Positions 1 through 7,220 of a DNA stretch of 45,850 nt are shown in pieces. The stretch is from IMG/VR virus record IMGVR_UViG_3300042453_000451, positions 1 to 45,850 of that record; one strand, given 5' to 3'. How positions within the stretch are numbered: position 1 is the stretch's first letter; every line of letters begins with the position of its first letter. Made by a program: the position numbers and the translations under genes. Under the pieces are notes generated by a model. The model did not search any database. It saw only the letters and a program-made list of their open reading frames with translations, and was not told the DNA's origin. The stretch is from a virus.

Positions 1-116
1 ATTGAGGTTCTTGATGCACAGATTCCAGAGTGTGTACTCGCTGCTGTAGATTGGCAGGCTGTGTGGGAGCACAACCTACGCTATGACTTCTGTAGCATTG
101 AGACTGCTAACGGCAC
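1..116. repeat. left copy of end-overlap repeat (matches 45628-45743)
   Basis: Base-for-base comparison shows identity with 45628-45743. The match breaks at base 117 (A here, G at 45744). Together with the 127-bp match of 452-578 to 45724-45850, this shows the two ends of the window cover the same locus in two versions. Confidence 0.95.
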
Positions 117-138
117 ATTCTTCTTTCGTAACAACTGA
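1..138 (+). CDS. ArdA-like antirestriction protein, C-terminal part only
   Basis: This open frame enters from the left edge and gives the last 45 residues of the protein encoded in full at 45190-45765. It reads IEVLDAQIPEC at the start and ends in TFFFRNN. Bases 1-116 are identical to 45628-45743, and only two bases differ in the rest (117 and 126). The C-terminal pattern (a DW..VWEHNLRYD stretch, then a hydrophobic end FFFR) resembles ArdA, a DNA-mimic inhibitor of type I restriction enzymes. It is partial because the sequence starts here. It is either the same locus met again in a circular genome or a second allele of it. Confidence 0.7.
   Translation: MEVLDAQIPECVLAAVDWQAVWEHNLRYDFCSIETANGTFFFRNN
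97..138. repeat. 42-bp direct repeat, copy 1 (3' end of ArdA-like gene)
   Basis: The segment starting attgagactgctaacggcac and ending with the stop codon TGA occurs three times: 97-138, 452-493 and 45724-45765. Copies 2 and 3 are identical. Copy 1 differs at two positions. The first 20 bases are identical in all three. Confidence 0.95.
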
Positions 139-167
139 TCAACTCTTACTACACTACGTTCCATAAA

Positions 168-275
168 ATGACTGTTCACGATACTGCTATCAAGGTTAAT
201 CGTGACCTGATTAACATGAGCGAACTCACTCGTGTCATTTGGGATTCTGTCTGTGCAAACTTTCCCTCTAACTAA
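168..275 (+). CDS. small early protein, possible chimera
   Basis: A 35-residue frame starting MTVHDTAIKV. I do not recognise a function. Its 5' end shares the 15-mer ACTGCTATCAAGGTT with the gene at 1101 (bases 183-197 against 1119-1133), and it continues with AAGGTTAATCGTGA, also present in the gene at 940 (192-205 against 1054-1067). It therefore looks like a hybrid of two neighbouring small genes or the remains of a duplication. It lies between two copies of the 42-bp repeat and is absent from the other version of this locus at the right end. Whether it is translated is uncertain. Confidence 0.4.
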   Translation: MTVHDTAIKVNRDLINMSELTRVIWDSVCANFPSN

Positions 276-276
276 C

Positions 277-450
277 ATGAACCGTTCTGAGCTCCAAGAT
301 AAACTTGTCCAGCAGATGATTGATGACATGGACCTTAAGACAATGACCTGCCTTTGGTATGATTATCTGATGGAGGGTTATAATAAGTATTCGGATGGAG
401 AATTGACTGAAGAGGTTAATCACTACTATCCCGAACTTCTAGAGGGTTGA
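277..450 (+). CDS. small acidic early protein
   Basis: 57 residues from the ATG at 277, right after the previous stop. It begins MNRSELQDKL and ends YYPELLEG. Acidic, helical-looking, with no membrane segment or catalytic motif. The pattern 'DMDLKTM...YDYL.EGY.KYSDGEL.EEV..YYPELL' is of a type I associate with small cyanophage early proteins of unknown function. An upstream TTG at 232 would lengthen it, but the ATG after the preceding stop is the more natural start. It sits inside the 355-bp segment present in only one of the two versions of the locus. Confidence 0.6.
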   Translation: MNRSELQDKLVQQMIDDMDLKTMTCLWYDYLMEGYNKYSDGELTEEVNHYYPELLEG

Positions 451-451
451 T

Positions 452-493
452 ATTGAGACTGCTAACGGCACGTTCTTCTTCCGTAACAACTGA
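452..493 (+). pseudogene. 3' remnant of the ArdA-like gene
   Basis: These 42 bases equal the last 14 codons, including the stop, of the full ArdA-like gene (45724-45765). Here they follow an unrelated gene with no ArdA-like frame upstream. It is a gene-tail fragment acting as a direct repeat, and is probably the scar or substrate of recombination. Confidence 0.8.
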
Positions 494-517
494 CCTTTCA
501 CACCTTCTGTTCACTTA

Positions 518-529
518 ATTCACACTCAT
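518..529 (+). promoter_or_regulatory. ATTCACACTCAT repeated word, copy at start of gene 528
   Basis: This 12-mer occurs in three non-coding sites: 518-529, 1459-1470 and 44272-44283 (and again at 45790-45801 in the end repeat). The 11-mer TTCACACTCAT also lies inside the primase (5673-5683) and polymerase (8796-8806, approximately) genes. Function unknown. Candidates are a phage-polymerase promoter part or a translation-start element. Confidence 0.4.
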
Positions 530-800
530 GAAAATTTCCACCAACTACAAGATTGAAGCTAAAGTTTGCCACGTTAGTTACTATAGTGGAGATGATTCTC
601 TCACCATTCACACAGAAGATGATGAGATGGTTGAAGTGTATGGCGTAGATCTTAGGACTATGCTTTGTCTTACTCGTAACTTCCTAGTCGTTGATGCCAA
701 ACGTAATACGTTTTGTAAGCACCAAGTCGATACACTGCGTGAGATTAAAGATGCAGTAGAGAAGCTTATCCGATTAAACACTAAAGAGGAGGACAACTGA
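528..800 (+). CDS. hypothetical early protein
   Basis: 90 residues starting MKISTNYKIEAKV. Predicted beta-rich N-terminal half with a charged helical C-terminus (EIKDAVEKL, ending KEEDN). No family recognised. The start codon ATG is the end of the repeated word ATTCACACTCATG. The first 51 bases recur at the right end of the window (from 45800), directly after the complete ArdA-like gene, showing the gene order of the shorter variant. It is coupled to the next gene by a TGATG overlap. Confidence 0.65.
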   Translation: MKISTNYKIEAKVCHVSYYSGDDSLTIHTEDDEMVEVYGVDLRTMLCLTRNFLVVDAKRNTFCKHQVDTLREIKDAVEKLIRLNTKEEDN

Positions 801-943
801 TGACATATCCACTTCCTTATGAAGTGTTGCTTGATCAAATAGATACTCTTTACTGGGTATCAGCTAGGTCAATGTATCCAAATGACTACCATCGTATGAT
901 CTACGGTAGACTTGCACAAATCAACGAAGAGGATTACGAATGA
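800..943 (+). CDS. small hypothetical early protein
   Basis: 47 residues, MTYPLPYEVL to INEEDYE. The start ATG overlaps the stop of the preceding gene (TGATG) and is preceded by a strong ribosome binding site, AGAGGAGG at 785-792, which supports translation. Aromatic-rich (LYWV, YHRMIYG). No recognised domain. It continues into the next gene by an ATGA overlap, so it belongs to the early operon. Confidence 0.65.
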   Translation: MTYPLPYEVLLDQIDTLYWVSARSMYPNDYHRMIYGRLAQINEEDYE

Positions 944-1101
944 CTATGACTGAGACCAACATTATCCTTGCTGTGATTGGCATGGTTGGGTTGTTCGCTA
1001 CGGCTACAATCTATCAACGTGCTAATCGCATCACAAGTGTGTATTATGCTAACAAGGTTAATCGTGAATTGATTGATTTGAACAATCGAGAGTTTAACTG
1101 A
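940..1101 (+). CDS. small single-pass membrane protein
   Basis: 53 residues beginning MTMTETNIIL. Residues about 7-24 (IILAVIGMVGLFATATIY) form one clear membrane helix, followed by a basic then polar tail (QRANRITSVYYANKV). The topology suggests a membrane-anchored early protein with its C-terminus in the cytoplasm. It overlaps its neighbours on both sides by ATGA. Role unknown; early phage membrane peptides often alter host functions, but nothing here shows that. Confidence 0.6.
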   Translation: MTMTETNIILAVIGMVGLFATATIYQRANRITSVYYANKVNRELIDLNNREFN

Positions 1102-1289
1102 TGACAATTATCCACGACACTGCTATCAAGGTTGATGTTTACCCTGATGAGTTCAAACCCATCATGAAGGCAGTCAAGTATGCTCTAGTGTGTGATGATT
1201 CACGCAAGGTATTTAATGAGGAAGAGTGGTCTACGCTTAATGCGTGGCTTGATGACTTTTGTGACGTTGCACTTAACGAGGCTGTTTGA
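1101..1289 (+). CDS. hypothetical early protein
   Basis: 62 residues, starting MTIIHDTAIKV. Acidic, with a helical C-terminal half (EEEWSTLNAWLDDFCDVAL). The N-terminal word resembles that of the small frame at 168. No known domain. ATGA overlap upstream and TGATG overlap downstream. Confidence 0.6.
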   Translation: MTIIHDTAIKVDVYPDEFKPIMKAVKYALVCDDSRKVFNEEEWSTLNAWLDDFCDVALNEAV

Positions 1290-1459
1290 TGGCTAAAGCT
1301 CTCACTGACGAACAACGTAAACTGCGTCTTGAGTTAGTTGATCTAGCTGCTCAAGGTGTACGCACTCAAGCAACAGCTGGTTACTATGATGCTGAACAAG
1401 TATCGTATTTAACTCAACAACTTGAGCGTATTGCTAAGTTCATTTGTGTTAAATCCTGA
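1289..1459 (+). CDS. small helical early protein
   Basis: 56 residues, MAKALTDEQR to FICVKS. Two predicted amphipathic helices (EQRKLRLELVDLAAQG and YLTQQLERIAKF). No recognised family. Its start overlaps the preceding stop. The stop overlaps the first base of an ATTCACACTCAT word. Confidence 0.55.
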   Translation: MAKALTDEQRKLRLELVDLAAQGVRTQATAGYYDAEQVSYLTQQLERIAKFICVKS

Positions 1460-1470
1460 TTCACACTCAT
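1459..1470 (+). promoter_or_regulatory. ATTCACACTCAT repeated word, second copy
   Basis: Identical 12-mer to 518-529 and 44272-44283. It lies in the short gap between the genes ending at 1459 and starting at 1475. Function not known. Confidence 0.4.
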
Positions 1471-1474
1471 CGCC

Positions 1475-1639
1475 ATGTTGACAATGACAAAGCCACTCAA
1501 AGAGTACGAAGTCACTACTAGCACTGGTGTTTGGTACTTACTTGCTCGTGATAACGAACAAGCTGCCTGGTCTGCTTTAGAGCTATCAGGGCAGCGTAAT
1601 GAGAAACTACTTAATGTGAGGATTGCTGATGCCTGGTAA
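1475..1639 (+). CDS. small hypothetical early protein
   Basis: 54 residues from ATG 1475 (MLTMTKPLKEYEV) or 51 from ATG 1484. It contains a pattern (VWYLLARDNEQAAWSALEL) like small phage proteins that adopt a beta-alpha fold with a conserved 'A..AAW.A..L' helix. I cannot assign a function. It overlaps the next gene by 11 bases. Confidence 0.55.
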   Translation: MLTMTKPLKEYEVTTSTGVWYLLARDNEQAAWSALELSGQRNEKLLNVRIADAW

Positions 1640-1934
1640 GGATTATCTGCCTAACAACTGGCAAGAATATAAAGATGCACCTGATGATGCATTCATCCCT
1701 CATACCTTTGAGGAGATCATGTCGTGGAAGGTAGCAGGTTGGGAACTTCCTAGCTCTGTTGCTTGCATTATTCGTGTGTCTGATCGTAAGTCAGGCAAGG
1801 TTAAAGAGTTTGTCTACAGCAAGCCTAGCGCTGCTCGTAACAAGGTAGAAAAACTGTTAGCTACACCTGATGTAGAGTTTACAGTATGTGACCACGAAGC
1901 TATTCACCACCTATCCCCTGAGTACAATGACTGA
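1629..1934 (+). CDS. hypothetical early protein
   Basis: 101 residues from ATG 1629 (MPGKDYLPNNW). A TTG at 1623 would add two residues. It contains an FEEIMSWKVAGWELP segment and a basic C-terminal half (SDRKSGKVKEF, ARNKVEKL). Well-formed, with ordinary codon use for this phage. No family recognised. Overlaps its neighbours on both sides. Confidence 0.65.
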   Translation: MPGKDYLPNNWQEYKDAPDDAFIPHTFEEIMSWKVAGWELPSSVACIIRVSDRKSGKVKEFVYSKPSAARNKVEKLLATPDVEFTVCDHEAIHHLSPEYND

Positions 1935-2076
1935 TCTTGTTTTCTCTCGTCGTCTTCAACAACTAATCGATCAACTTAAGAATCACCCATTCAAAGAGGA
2001 GATCATCAAACTGGCACAAGAGCAGTTAATTGATGACTCTGATGTGGTAGAATACTGCATGGTTACTAATGACTAA
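1927..2076 (+). CDS. small hypothetical early protein
   Basis: 49 residues from ATG 1927 (MTDLVFSRRL), overlapping the previous stop. Helical (LQQLIDQLKNHPFKEEIIKLAQEQL split by HPF) with an acidic end. It lies immediately before the RNA polymerase gene. Function unknown. Confidence 0.6.
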   Translation: MTDLVFSRRLQQLIDQLKNHPFKEEIIKLAQEQLIDDSDVVEYCMVTND

Positions 2077-2094
2077 TTACCTGGAGAGGTTTAT

Positions 2095-4434
2095 TTGGCT
2101 ACACCAGCAGAGATTGATGCACAAGTTCAACTAGAAAGAGACCAAATCAATCAAGGACTCAAGCGACTGCATGAACAACGCAGACAACTAGAGGAAAAGA
2201 GTTATGCGTCTGCCACAATTTATGGCGTGGCTTCTATTGATGCTCTTCTTCCTAAGCTGGTTGAACGTATCCAGGAGACCAACCATAGGATCTACCAAAG
2301 ACAAAACGGAGTAGCATTCAAGGAGATTGCTGTCTACCTATCGGACATTGAACCTATGGCATCCGCTGCTATTGCACTTAAGATAACCTTTGATAAGGTA
2401 TTCTCATTTAAGCAGGGCAGTGATCAACTTGTTTCAGTGTGTGATGCTATTGGTTCAGCTGTTGAGGCTGAATGCCAGATGCGTCACTATGAACGTAATG
2501 CTCCGGGTTTACTAGCAACACTCAAGAAGAACTACTACCACAGTTCAATGGGCACACATCAGAAGCTCGTTGTTATACGAACACTGATGAATCGTTGTGA
2601 GGTAGATCAGTGGCCTGCATGGGGTAGAACTAATCGTATCAAACTAGGTACGTGGTTGTTGGATTGTATTATCCAAACAAGCAACTGGTTTACCAAAGAA
2701 CTCAAACAAGAGGGTAAGAACCGCGTTAACTACGTTGTTCCTACACCTGAGTTCATTGAGATCAAGGATCGCATCATGAAAGATGCTGAACTATTCGCTC
2801 CACTTGCATGGCCAATGCTAATCGAACCTAACGATTGGGCTGTTGGTAGGTCTGGTGGTTACATCTTGAACGAGGTGATGCACGGACATGAAATGGTTCG
2901 CCGGGGCAACCACCCATGTATACAGGGGGAGATACCCTATGCCTTTTTGAACAAGATTCAGAAGGTTGCTTATCGACTAAACCCCTTTATTGTAGGGGTT
3001 GCTGAAGAACTAAGCAGACTGGAACGTTCAGTCGGTAAGTTTCTCCCTATCGTTCATCACGAGCTGCCTGCTAAACCTGCTGATATTGAAACTAATTACG
3101 ATAGTCGTAAGGATTATCGGAGAAGAGCAGCAGCTGTGATGAATACCAATGCTCAAGAGTTTAAGAAGTCATGTAGAACTCGCATGACAATGGAAGCAGT
3201 AAAACGCTTCAAGGATGTACCTAAGTTCTACATACCGTGGTCGTTTGACTATAGGGGAAGAGCTTACCCGATTCCTAGTTTCTTAACTCCACAAGATACT
3301 GACTTCGGTAAGTCATTGCTTCGTCTTGCAGATGAGGCGTACATGACACCTGAAGCTGAGGATTGGATAGCATTTCAAGTTGCTACCTGCTATGGTCTAG
3401 ATAAGGCTGCAATGGTAGAGCGTCTTGAGTGGGTACGGAGTAACATCACACTCATCACGCAAGTTGCCACAGATCCAATTGGATCGTTACCTGAATGGGA
3501 AGCAGCAGAAGAACCATGGCAGTTTCTAGCAGCATGTGAAGAATACTATCATTGCGTGATCGCAGCTGATAGACAGTTCACTGGACTGATGATAGCAACA
3601 GATGCTACCTGTTCAGGTCTACAAATTCTAGCAGGTCTCGCTAGAGATCGTAATACCGCCCGCCTTGTTAATGTCTTACCTGGTGATAAACCACAAGATG
3701 CTTACAAAGTAGTTGCTGAGGAAGCTACACCTCATTGCCCTGCTTCTATTCAACCATATATGGATAGGAAGACGGTCAAGAGGGTAGTGATGACAGTACC
3801 GTATAACGCTAAACCTTTCTCTAATCGTGGCTACATCCGAGAAGCTTTAACTGAAAAGGGCGTAGAGATCTCTAAAGAAGATCTAACCGCAACTGTCAAG
3901 GCAGTTAGAGATGCCATGAATCGTGTCGTCCCTGGTCCCATGGCCGTGATGACGTGGATTGAGAAGGAAGTAGCTAATGCTATTAAATCTGGCAAGACAT
4001 TCCTTGAGTGGACAACACCATCTGGGTTTGTCGTACACCAAAAGCTGAACAAGAAACAGTTTGAGGTCTTAGATCTACAACTGCTTGGTCGCTGTAAGAT
4101 GAAGGTTGCAGTTGGTGACACAGATGAGGTTGACATCAACCATCACAAGAACGCTACTGCTCCTAATCTTATCCATAGTTTAGATGCGTCCTTGCTCCAT
4201 TTAGCTGTCTTACGATTTGACGCACCAATTGCTCTCATTCACGATTCTGTGCTTTGTCGTGCAACGGACATGTCCACCTTGTCCACTATTGTACGAGAAA
4301 CATACATGCACTTATTCGCAGAGCATGATTATCTAAAAGACTTTGCCCTGCAGATTGGGGCAGAGACTGAACCACCGATCATTGGTGATCTGGAACCAGA
4401 GACCGTGATTGAATCCACCTATTTCTTTTGTTAA
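2095..4434 (+). CDS. T7-like single-subunit DNA-directed RNA polymerase (gp1)
   Basis: 779 residues. It transcribes the later phage genes from phage-specific promoters. Conserved sites are visible: palm motif A 'IATDATCSGLQ' with Asp503, motif B 'RKTVKRVVMTVPY' with Lys562 and Tyr570 (the same 8-residue spacing as T7 Lys631/Tyr639), and motif C 'IHDSV' with Asp717. It is shorter than the 883-residue T7 enzyme, mainly in the N-terminal promoter-recognition domain, as is usual for cyanophage relatives. The start is a TTG at 2095, chosen because a strong ribosome binding site (GGAGAGG, 2083-2089) lies just upstream and no ATG fits. The downstream gene overlaps by one base. Confidence 0.95.
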   Translation: MATPAEIDAQVQLERDQINQGLKRLHEQRRQLEEKSYASATIYGVASIDALLPKLVERIQETNHRIYQRQNGVAFKEIAVYLSDIEPMASAAIALKITFDKVFSFKQGSDQLVSVCDAIGSAVEAECQMRHYERNAPGLLATLKKNYYHSSMGTHQKLVVIRTLMNRCEVDQWPAWGRTNRIKLGTWLLDCIIQTSNWFTKELKQEGKNRVNYVVPTPEFIEIKDRIMKDAELFAPLAWPMLIEPNDWAVGRSGGYILNEVMHGHEMVRRGNHPCIQGEIPYAFLNKIQKVAYRLNPFIVGVAEELSRLERSVGKFLPIVHHELPAKPADIETNYDSRKDYRRRAAAVMNTNAQEFKKSCRTRMTMEAVKRFKDVPKFYIPWSFDYRGRAYPIPSFLTPQDTDFGKSLLRLADEAYMTPEAEDWIAFQVATCYGLDKAAMVERLEWVRSNITLITQVATDPIGSLPEWEAAEEPWQFLAACEEYYHCVIAADRQFTGLMIATDATCSGLQILAGLARDRNTARLVNVLPGDKPQDAYKVVAEEATPHCPASIQPYMDRKTVKRVVMTVPYNAKPFSNRGYIREALTEKGVEISKEDLTATVKAVRDAMNRVVPGPMAVMTWIEKEVANAIKSGKTFLEWTTPSGFVVHQKLNKKQFEVLDLQLLGRCKMKVAVGDTDEVDINHHKNATAPNLIHSLDASLLHLAVLRFDAPIALIHDSVLCRATDMSTLSTIVRETYMHLFAEHDYLKDFALQIGAETEPPIIGDLEPETVIESTYFFC

Positions 4435-5009
4435 TGGCACAACCCATCCACATTACCCAACAGCCTGTTGTCCTCGAGGGCTATCAAGCTGTGCTGAAAC
4501 CTAGTAAGTTTGGCTACTCACTGTCTGCGATCCTTGATGATAAGATGATCGCTACTCTTGAAGAGGATCGAGTTGAAACTCTCAAGTGGGCAGAGAGTAA
4601 GCTGAAGAACCCTAAGCGTAGTGTACTTAAACCTGAGCCTTGGGAAGAGGTGTCTACTGGTAAGTACAAGGCTAAGTTCTCCTGGAATGAAACCAACCGG
4701 CCACCTGTTGTCGATAGTGAAGGGACACCTATCACTAACCTTGATCTGCCTGTCTACAGTGGCAGCAAGGTGAAGCTTGCTTTCAAGCAAAAGCCTTACA
4801 TCCTCAAGGATGGTGTCACCTACGGCACTAGCCTTAAGCTTGTAGGAGTGCAAGTTGTAGAGCTTAATGGTTCTGCTGGTGTCGATAGGAGCGACCTTGG
4901 TGACGCTGAGGTGGCTGCTCTGTTCGGGCAGACCACTGGGTTCAAGGCTGACTCAGCACCGCCTACTGTGGTCGATGAAGAGCCCGTGGCAGAAGACGAC
5001 GACTTCTGA
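4434..5009 (+). CDS. single-stranded DNA-binding protein (gp2.5-like)
   Basis: 191 residues from the ATG at 4434, which overlaps the RNA polymerase stop (TAATG). It coats single-stranded DNA at the fork and recruits polymerase and helicase. Support comes from its position between the RNA polymerase and endonuclease I, its length, a beta-rich body, and the acidic C-terminal tail ending EEPVAEDDDF. A terminal aromatic after acidic residues is the T7 gp2.5 hallmark that contacts gp5 and gp4. Body similarity to T7 is weak by eye, so the call rests on tail, size and context. Confidence 0.85.
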   Translation: MAQPIHITQQPVVLEGYQAVLKPSKFGYSLSAILDDKMIATLEEDRVETLKWAESKLKNPKRSVLKPEPWEEVSTGKYKAKFSWNETNRPPVVDSEGTPITNLDLPVYSGSKVKLAFKQKPYILKDGVTYGTSLKLVGVQVVELNGSAGVDRSDLGDAEVAALFGQTTGFKADSAPPTVVDEEPVAEDDDF

Positions 5010-5362
5010 TGGCGTATCGCTCAGGTCTGGAGGTGAAGGTCGCTGATCTTCTCTCCAACTTGGGAGTTAAGTACGAATACGAATCAACTAAAGTACCATA
5101 TGTCTTGCAGTGCAACTATACGCCAGACTTCCTCTTGCCTAATGGTGTCTTCCTTGAAACAAAGGGCCACCTGACGGAAGAGGATCGTCGTAAGATGAAA
5201 GCTGTCAAGGCTGCTAATCCTGATCTAGATATTCGTTTCGTATTTCAATCCCCTTACAACAAGATCTACAAAGGATCAAAGACAACCTATGCCAAGTGGG
5301 CTGAGAAACACGGCTTTCCTTGGTGTGCATTTCACTCCATCCCCATTGATTGGTTAACATGA
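5009..5362 (+). CDS. endonuclease I, Holliday-junction resolvase (gp3-like)
   Basis: 117 residues. It resolves branched DNA and in T7 also degrades host DNA. The catalytic PD-(D/E)XK-type core is clear: Asp40 (TPDF), Glu50 and Lys52 (FLETKG). The D-10-E-x-K spacing matches T7 Asp55/Glu65/Lys67, and an early Glu in 'SGLEVKVADLL' fits the fourth catalytic residue. It is shorter than T7 gp3 (149). The start overlaps the SSB stop by one base. Confidence 0.92.
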   Translation: MAYRSGLEVKVADLLSNLGVKYEYESTKVPYVLQCNYTPDFLLPNGVFLETKGHLTEEDRRKMKAVKAANPDLDIRFVFQSPYNKIYKGSKTTYAKWAEKHGFPWCAFHSIPIDWLT

Positions 5363-5583
5363 TTGCTGCTACCCCCACTCGTTTCGAGTACGGCACTGCT
5401 GAGTTCTACGAAGAGTTGTTCTCTGATATTCTTGCTGATGTAGACTCTGATAACCCGGAGTATGCTGATGCAATTGTTGAGGGATTCCTGAAATCAATCG
5501 ACTCTTGGTTTAACTATCACGACCATCAAGCCACTGCATATGATGAACTCCGACAGCGAGTTCGTAAGGCACTTACCGTGTGA
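5359..5583 (+). CDS. small acidic hypothetical protein
   Basis: 74 residues from ATG 5359, overlapping the endonuclease stop (ATGA). Acidic and helical (EFYEELFSDILADVDSDN, DAIVEGFLKSI). No catalytic motif. It sits between endonuclease I and primase-helicase, where cyanopodoviruses often carry a small unknown gene. It overlaps the primase-helicase start by 44 bases. Confidence 0.6.
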   Translation: MIAATPTRFEYGTAEFYEELFSDILADVDSDNPEYADAIVEGFLKSIDSWFNYHDHQATAYDELRQRVRKALTV

Positions 5584-7114
5584 CAATTGTGGGTCATCTG
5601 ACGCAAACTCTTTGTACTCAGATGGCCACACTTTTTGTTTCTCGTGTAATGCCTACGGTAATACCGAAAACGTTCACACTCATAAAATGTCCACCAATGT
5701 CAGACTACAAGGCTCAGCTGAACGGCTGCAGAAACGAAACCTATCCGAAAAGGTCTGCCAGCAATACAAAATCTACCGAGACGGAGACGTTCTACGGTTC
5801 CATTATTTCGACAGCTCTGGCGTACTTAAAGGGTGTAAGGTAAAGACTAAAAACAAAATATTTACTTATGAAGGAGAGACGCCTGGAACACTCTTTGGAC
5901 AACATTTGTTTCCCGCCACTGGAAAACGAGTCGTTATCACCGAAGGAGAACTCGATGCAGCTAGCTGTCAAGAAGCTATGCCGGGGTGGCCGATGGTTTC
6001 TCTACCTAGCGGTGCCGCTTCGGCAAAGAAGTCGATTCAACGGTCTCTCCAATGGCTCCAGGGTTATGAGGAGATTGTCCTGTTCTTCGACAATGACGAG
6101 GCAGGCCGTAAAGCGGCGGAGGAGGCAGCAAGCGTCCTACCACCTGGCAAGACAAAGATCGCCCGTCTGGAGGCGTACAAGGACGCATCAGACGCTCTCC
6201 AAGCCAATGACTCCGAAGCAATTCGCAGAGCTATTTGGGATGCTAAACCGTACAGACCAGATGGCATTGTTGATGGCAGATCTCTCCTTGAGTTAGTAAC
6301 TACACCCTCTCCACCATCTGATCATGACTACCCATTCAATGGGCTACAAAAGAAGCTTCACGGGATACGGTACGGAGAGCTTGTCACAATTACTGCTGGA
6401 TCTGGCATCGGAAAATCCTCGTTCTGTCGTGAACTCGCAACTAACCTTCTCAGTAACGGCGAACGAGTCGGGTATTTGGCACTTGAAGAGTCAAATCGTA
6501 GAACGGCCCTAGGGTTAATGTCCGCTGCTGTAGGCAAATCGCTCCATCTTGGAGAGTATGATCGAGAGACGTTGACCGAAGCGTACGAGGCAACACTAGC
6601 GAAGTGGAACCTATTCCTGTTTGATGGCTTTGGTTCATTCGATCCTGACTTGATCTACAATCGAATTGAATACCTGGCAGCAGGTCTTGATGCGAAGGTA
6701 ATCTTCCTTGACCACCTATCTATTCTGCTTTCTGGCCTCGATGGAGACGAGAGGCGGATGATAGATACAACAATGACTAAGCTACGTTCTCTTGTAGAGC
6801 GTACGGGTGTTGCCATGTTCCTTGTTTCACATCTACGACGAACATCTGGAGACACTAACCATGAAGAAGGGGCACGGGTTACACTTGGACAGCTGCGCGG
6901 AAGTGCGGCAATTGCACAACTCTCTGACGGAGTTATTGCACTCGAACGCGATCAACAGGCCGCAGCTGGAGGAAGTAATACAACAGTGCGAGTCCTTAAA
7001 AATCGCTATTCGGGCGAAGTTGGCATCGCTTGCAATCTAAGTTATGATTTATCCACCTGTAAATTCCATGAAACAGAAGCAGCAGAAGAGTTCGACGCAA
7101 GTACAGACTTTTGA
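5540..7114 (+). CDS. bifunctional primase-helicase (gp4-like)
   Basis: 524 residues. It primes lagging-strand synthesis and unwinds DNA as a hexameric ring. Domains in order: zinc ribbon with Cys14, Cys17, Cys33, Cys36; TOPRIM primase with Glu135 (ITEGELDA) and the Asp184-Asn-Asp186 pair (FFDNDEAG); RecA-type helicase with Walker A GSGIGKS (287-293), Walker B VIFLDH (about 387-392) and a FLVSHLRR segment. The C-terminus is acidic and ends TDF, like the T7 gp4 tail that docks on the polymerase. The start (ATG 5540) keeps the zinc ribbon 13 residues in. An internal TTCACACTCAT word lies at 5673. Confidence 0.95.
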   Translation: MMNSDSEFVRHLPCDNCGSSDANSLYSDGHTFCFSCNAYGNTENVHTHKMSTNVRLQGSAERLQKRNLSEKVCQQYKIYRDGDVLRFHYFDSSGVLKGCKVKTKNKIFTYEGETPGTLFGQHLFPATGKRVVITEGELDAASCQEAMPGWPMVSLPSGAASAKKSIQRSLQWLQGYEEIVLFFDNDEAGRKAAEEAASVLPPGKTKIARLEAYKDASDALQANDSEAIRRAIWDAKPYRPDGIVDGRSLLELVTTPSPPSDHDYPFNGLQKKLHGIRYGELVTITAGSGIGKSSFCRELATNLLSNGERVGYLALEESNRRTALGLMSAAVGKSLHLGEYDRETLTEAYEATLAKWNLFLFDGFGSFDPDLIYNRIEYLAAGLDAKVIFLDHLSILLSGLDGDERRMIDTTMTKLRSLVERTGVAMFLVSHLRRTSGDTNHEEGARVTLGQLRGSAAIAQLSDGVIALERDQQAAAGGSNTTVRVLKNRYSGEVGIACNLSYDLSTCKFHETEAAEEFDASTDF

Positions 7115-7220
7115 ATCTCCGCATCAGCAAGCAATGCTGACTAAACCTAACCCTCCCACTCCTGAGGCAGTCAAGCGAGCACAGTTCGTCGATAAGACCT
7201 ATAGCTGGACTGGTAAGTGA
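7068..7220 (+). CDS. small proline/glutamine-rich protein
   Basis: 50 residues from ATG 7068 (MKQKQQKSST) to WTGK, overlapping the primase-helicase 3' end by 47 bases and ending in a GTGA overlap with the exonuclease gene. It reads through the only gap between gp4 and gp5 homologues, so it is probably real. Low complexity at the N-terminus, 'TPEAVKRAQFVDKTYSW' at the C-terminus. Function unknown. Confidence 0.5.
   Translation: MKQKQQKSSTQVQTFESPHQQAMLTKPNPPTPEAVKRAQFVDKTYSWTGK

Larger units (their letters stand above)
452..578. repeat. 127-bp repeat identical to 45724-45850
   Basis: Exact identity over 127 bases. It breaks on the left at 451 (T) against 45723 (C) and is cut on the right by the end of the window. 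A match of exactly 127 bases ending at a contig end is what a de Bruijn assembler with k=127 leaves at a branching node, so the sequence after 45850 probably continues as 579 onward. Confidence 0.9.
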
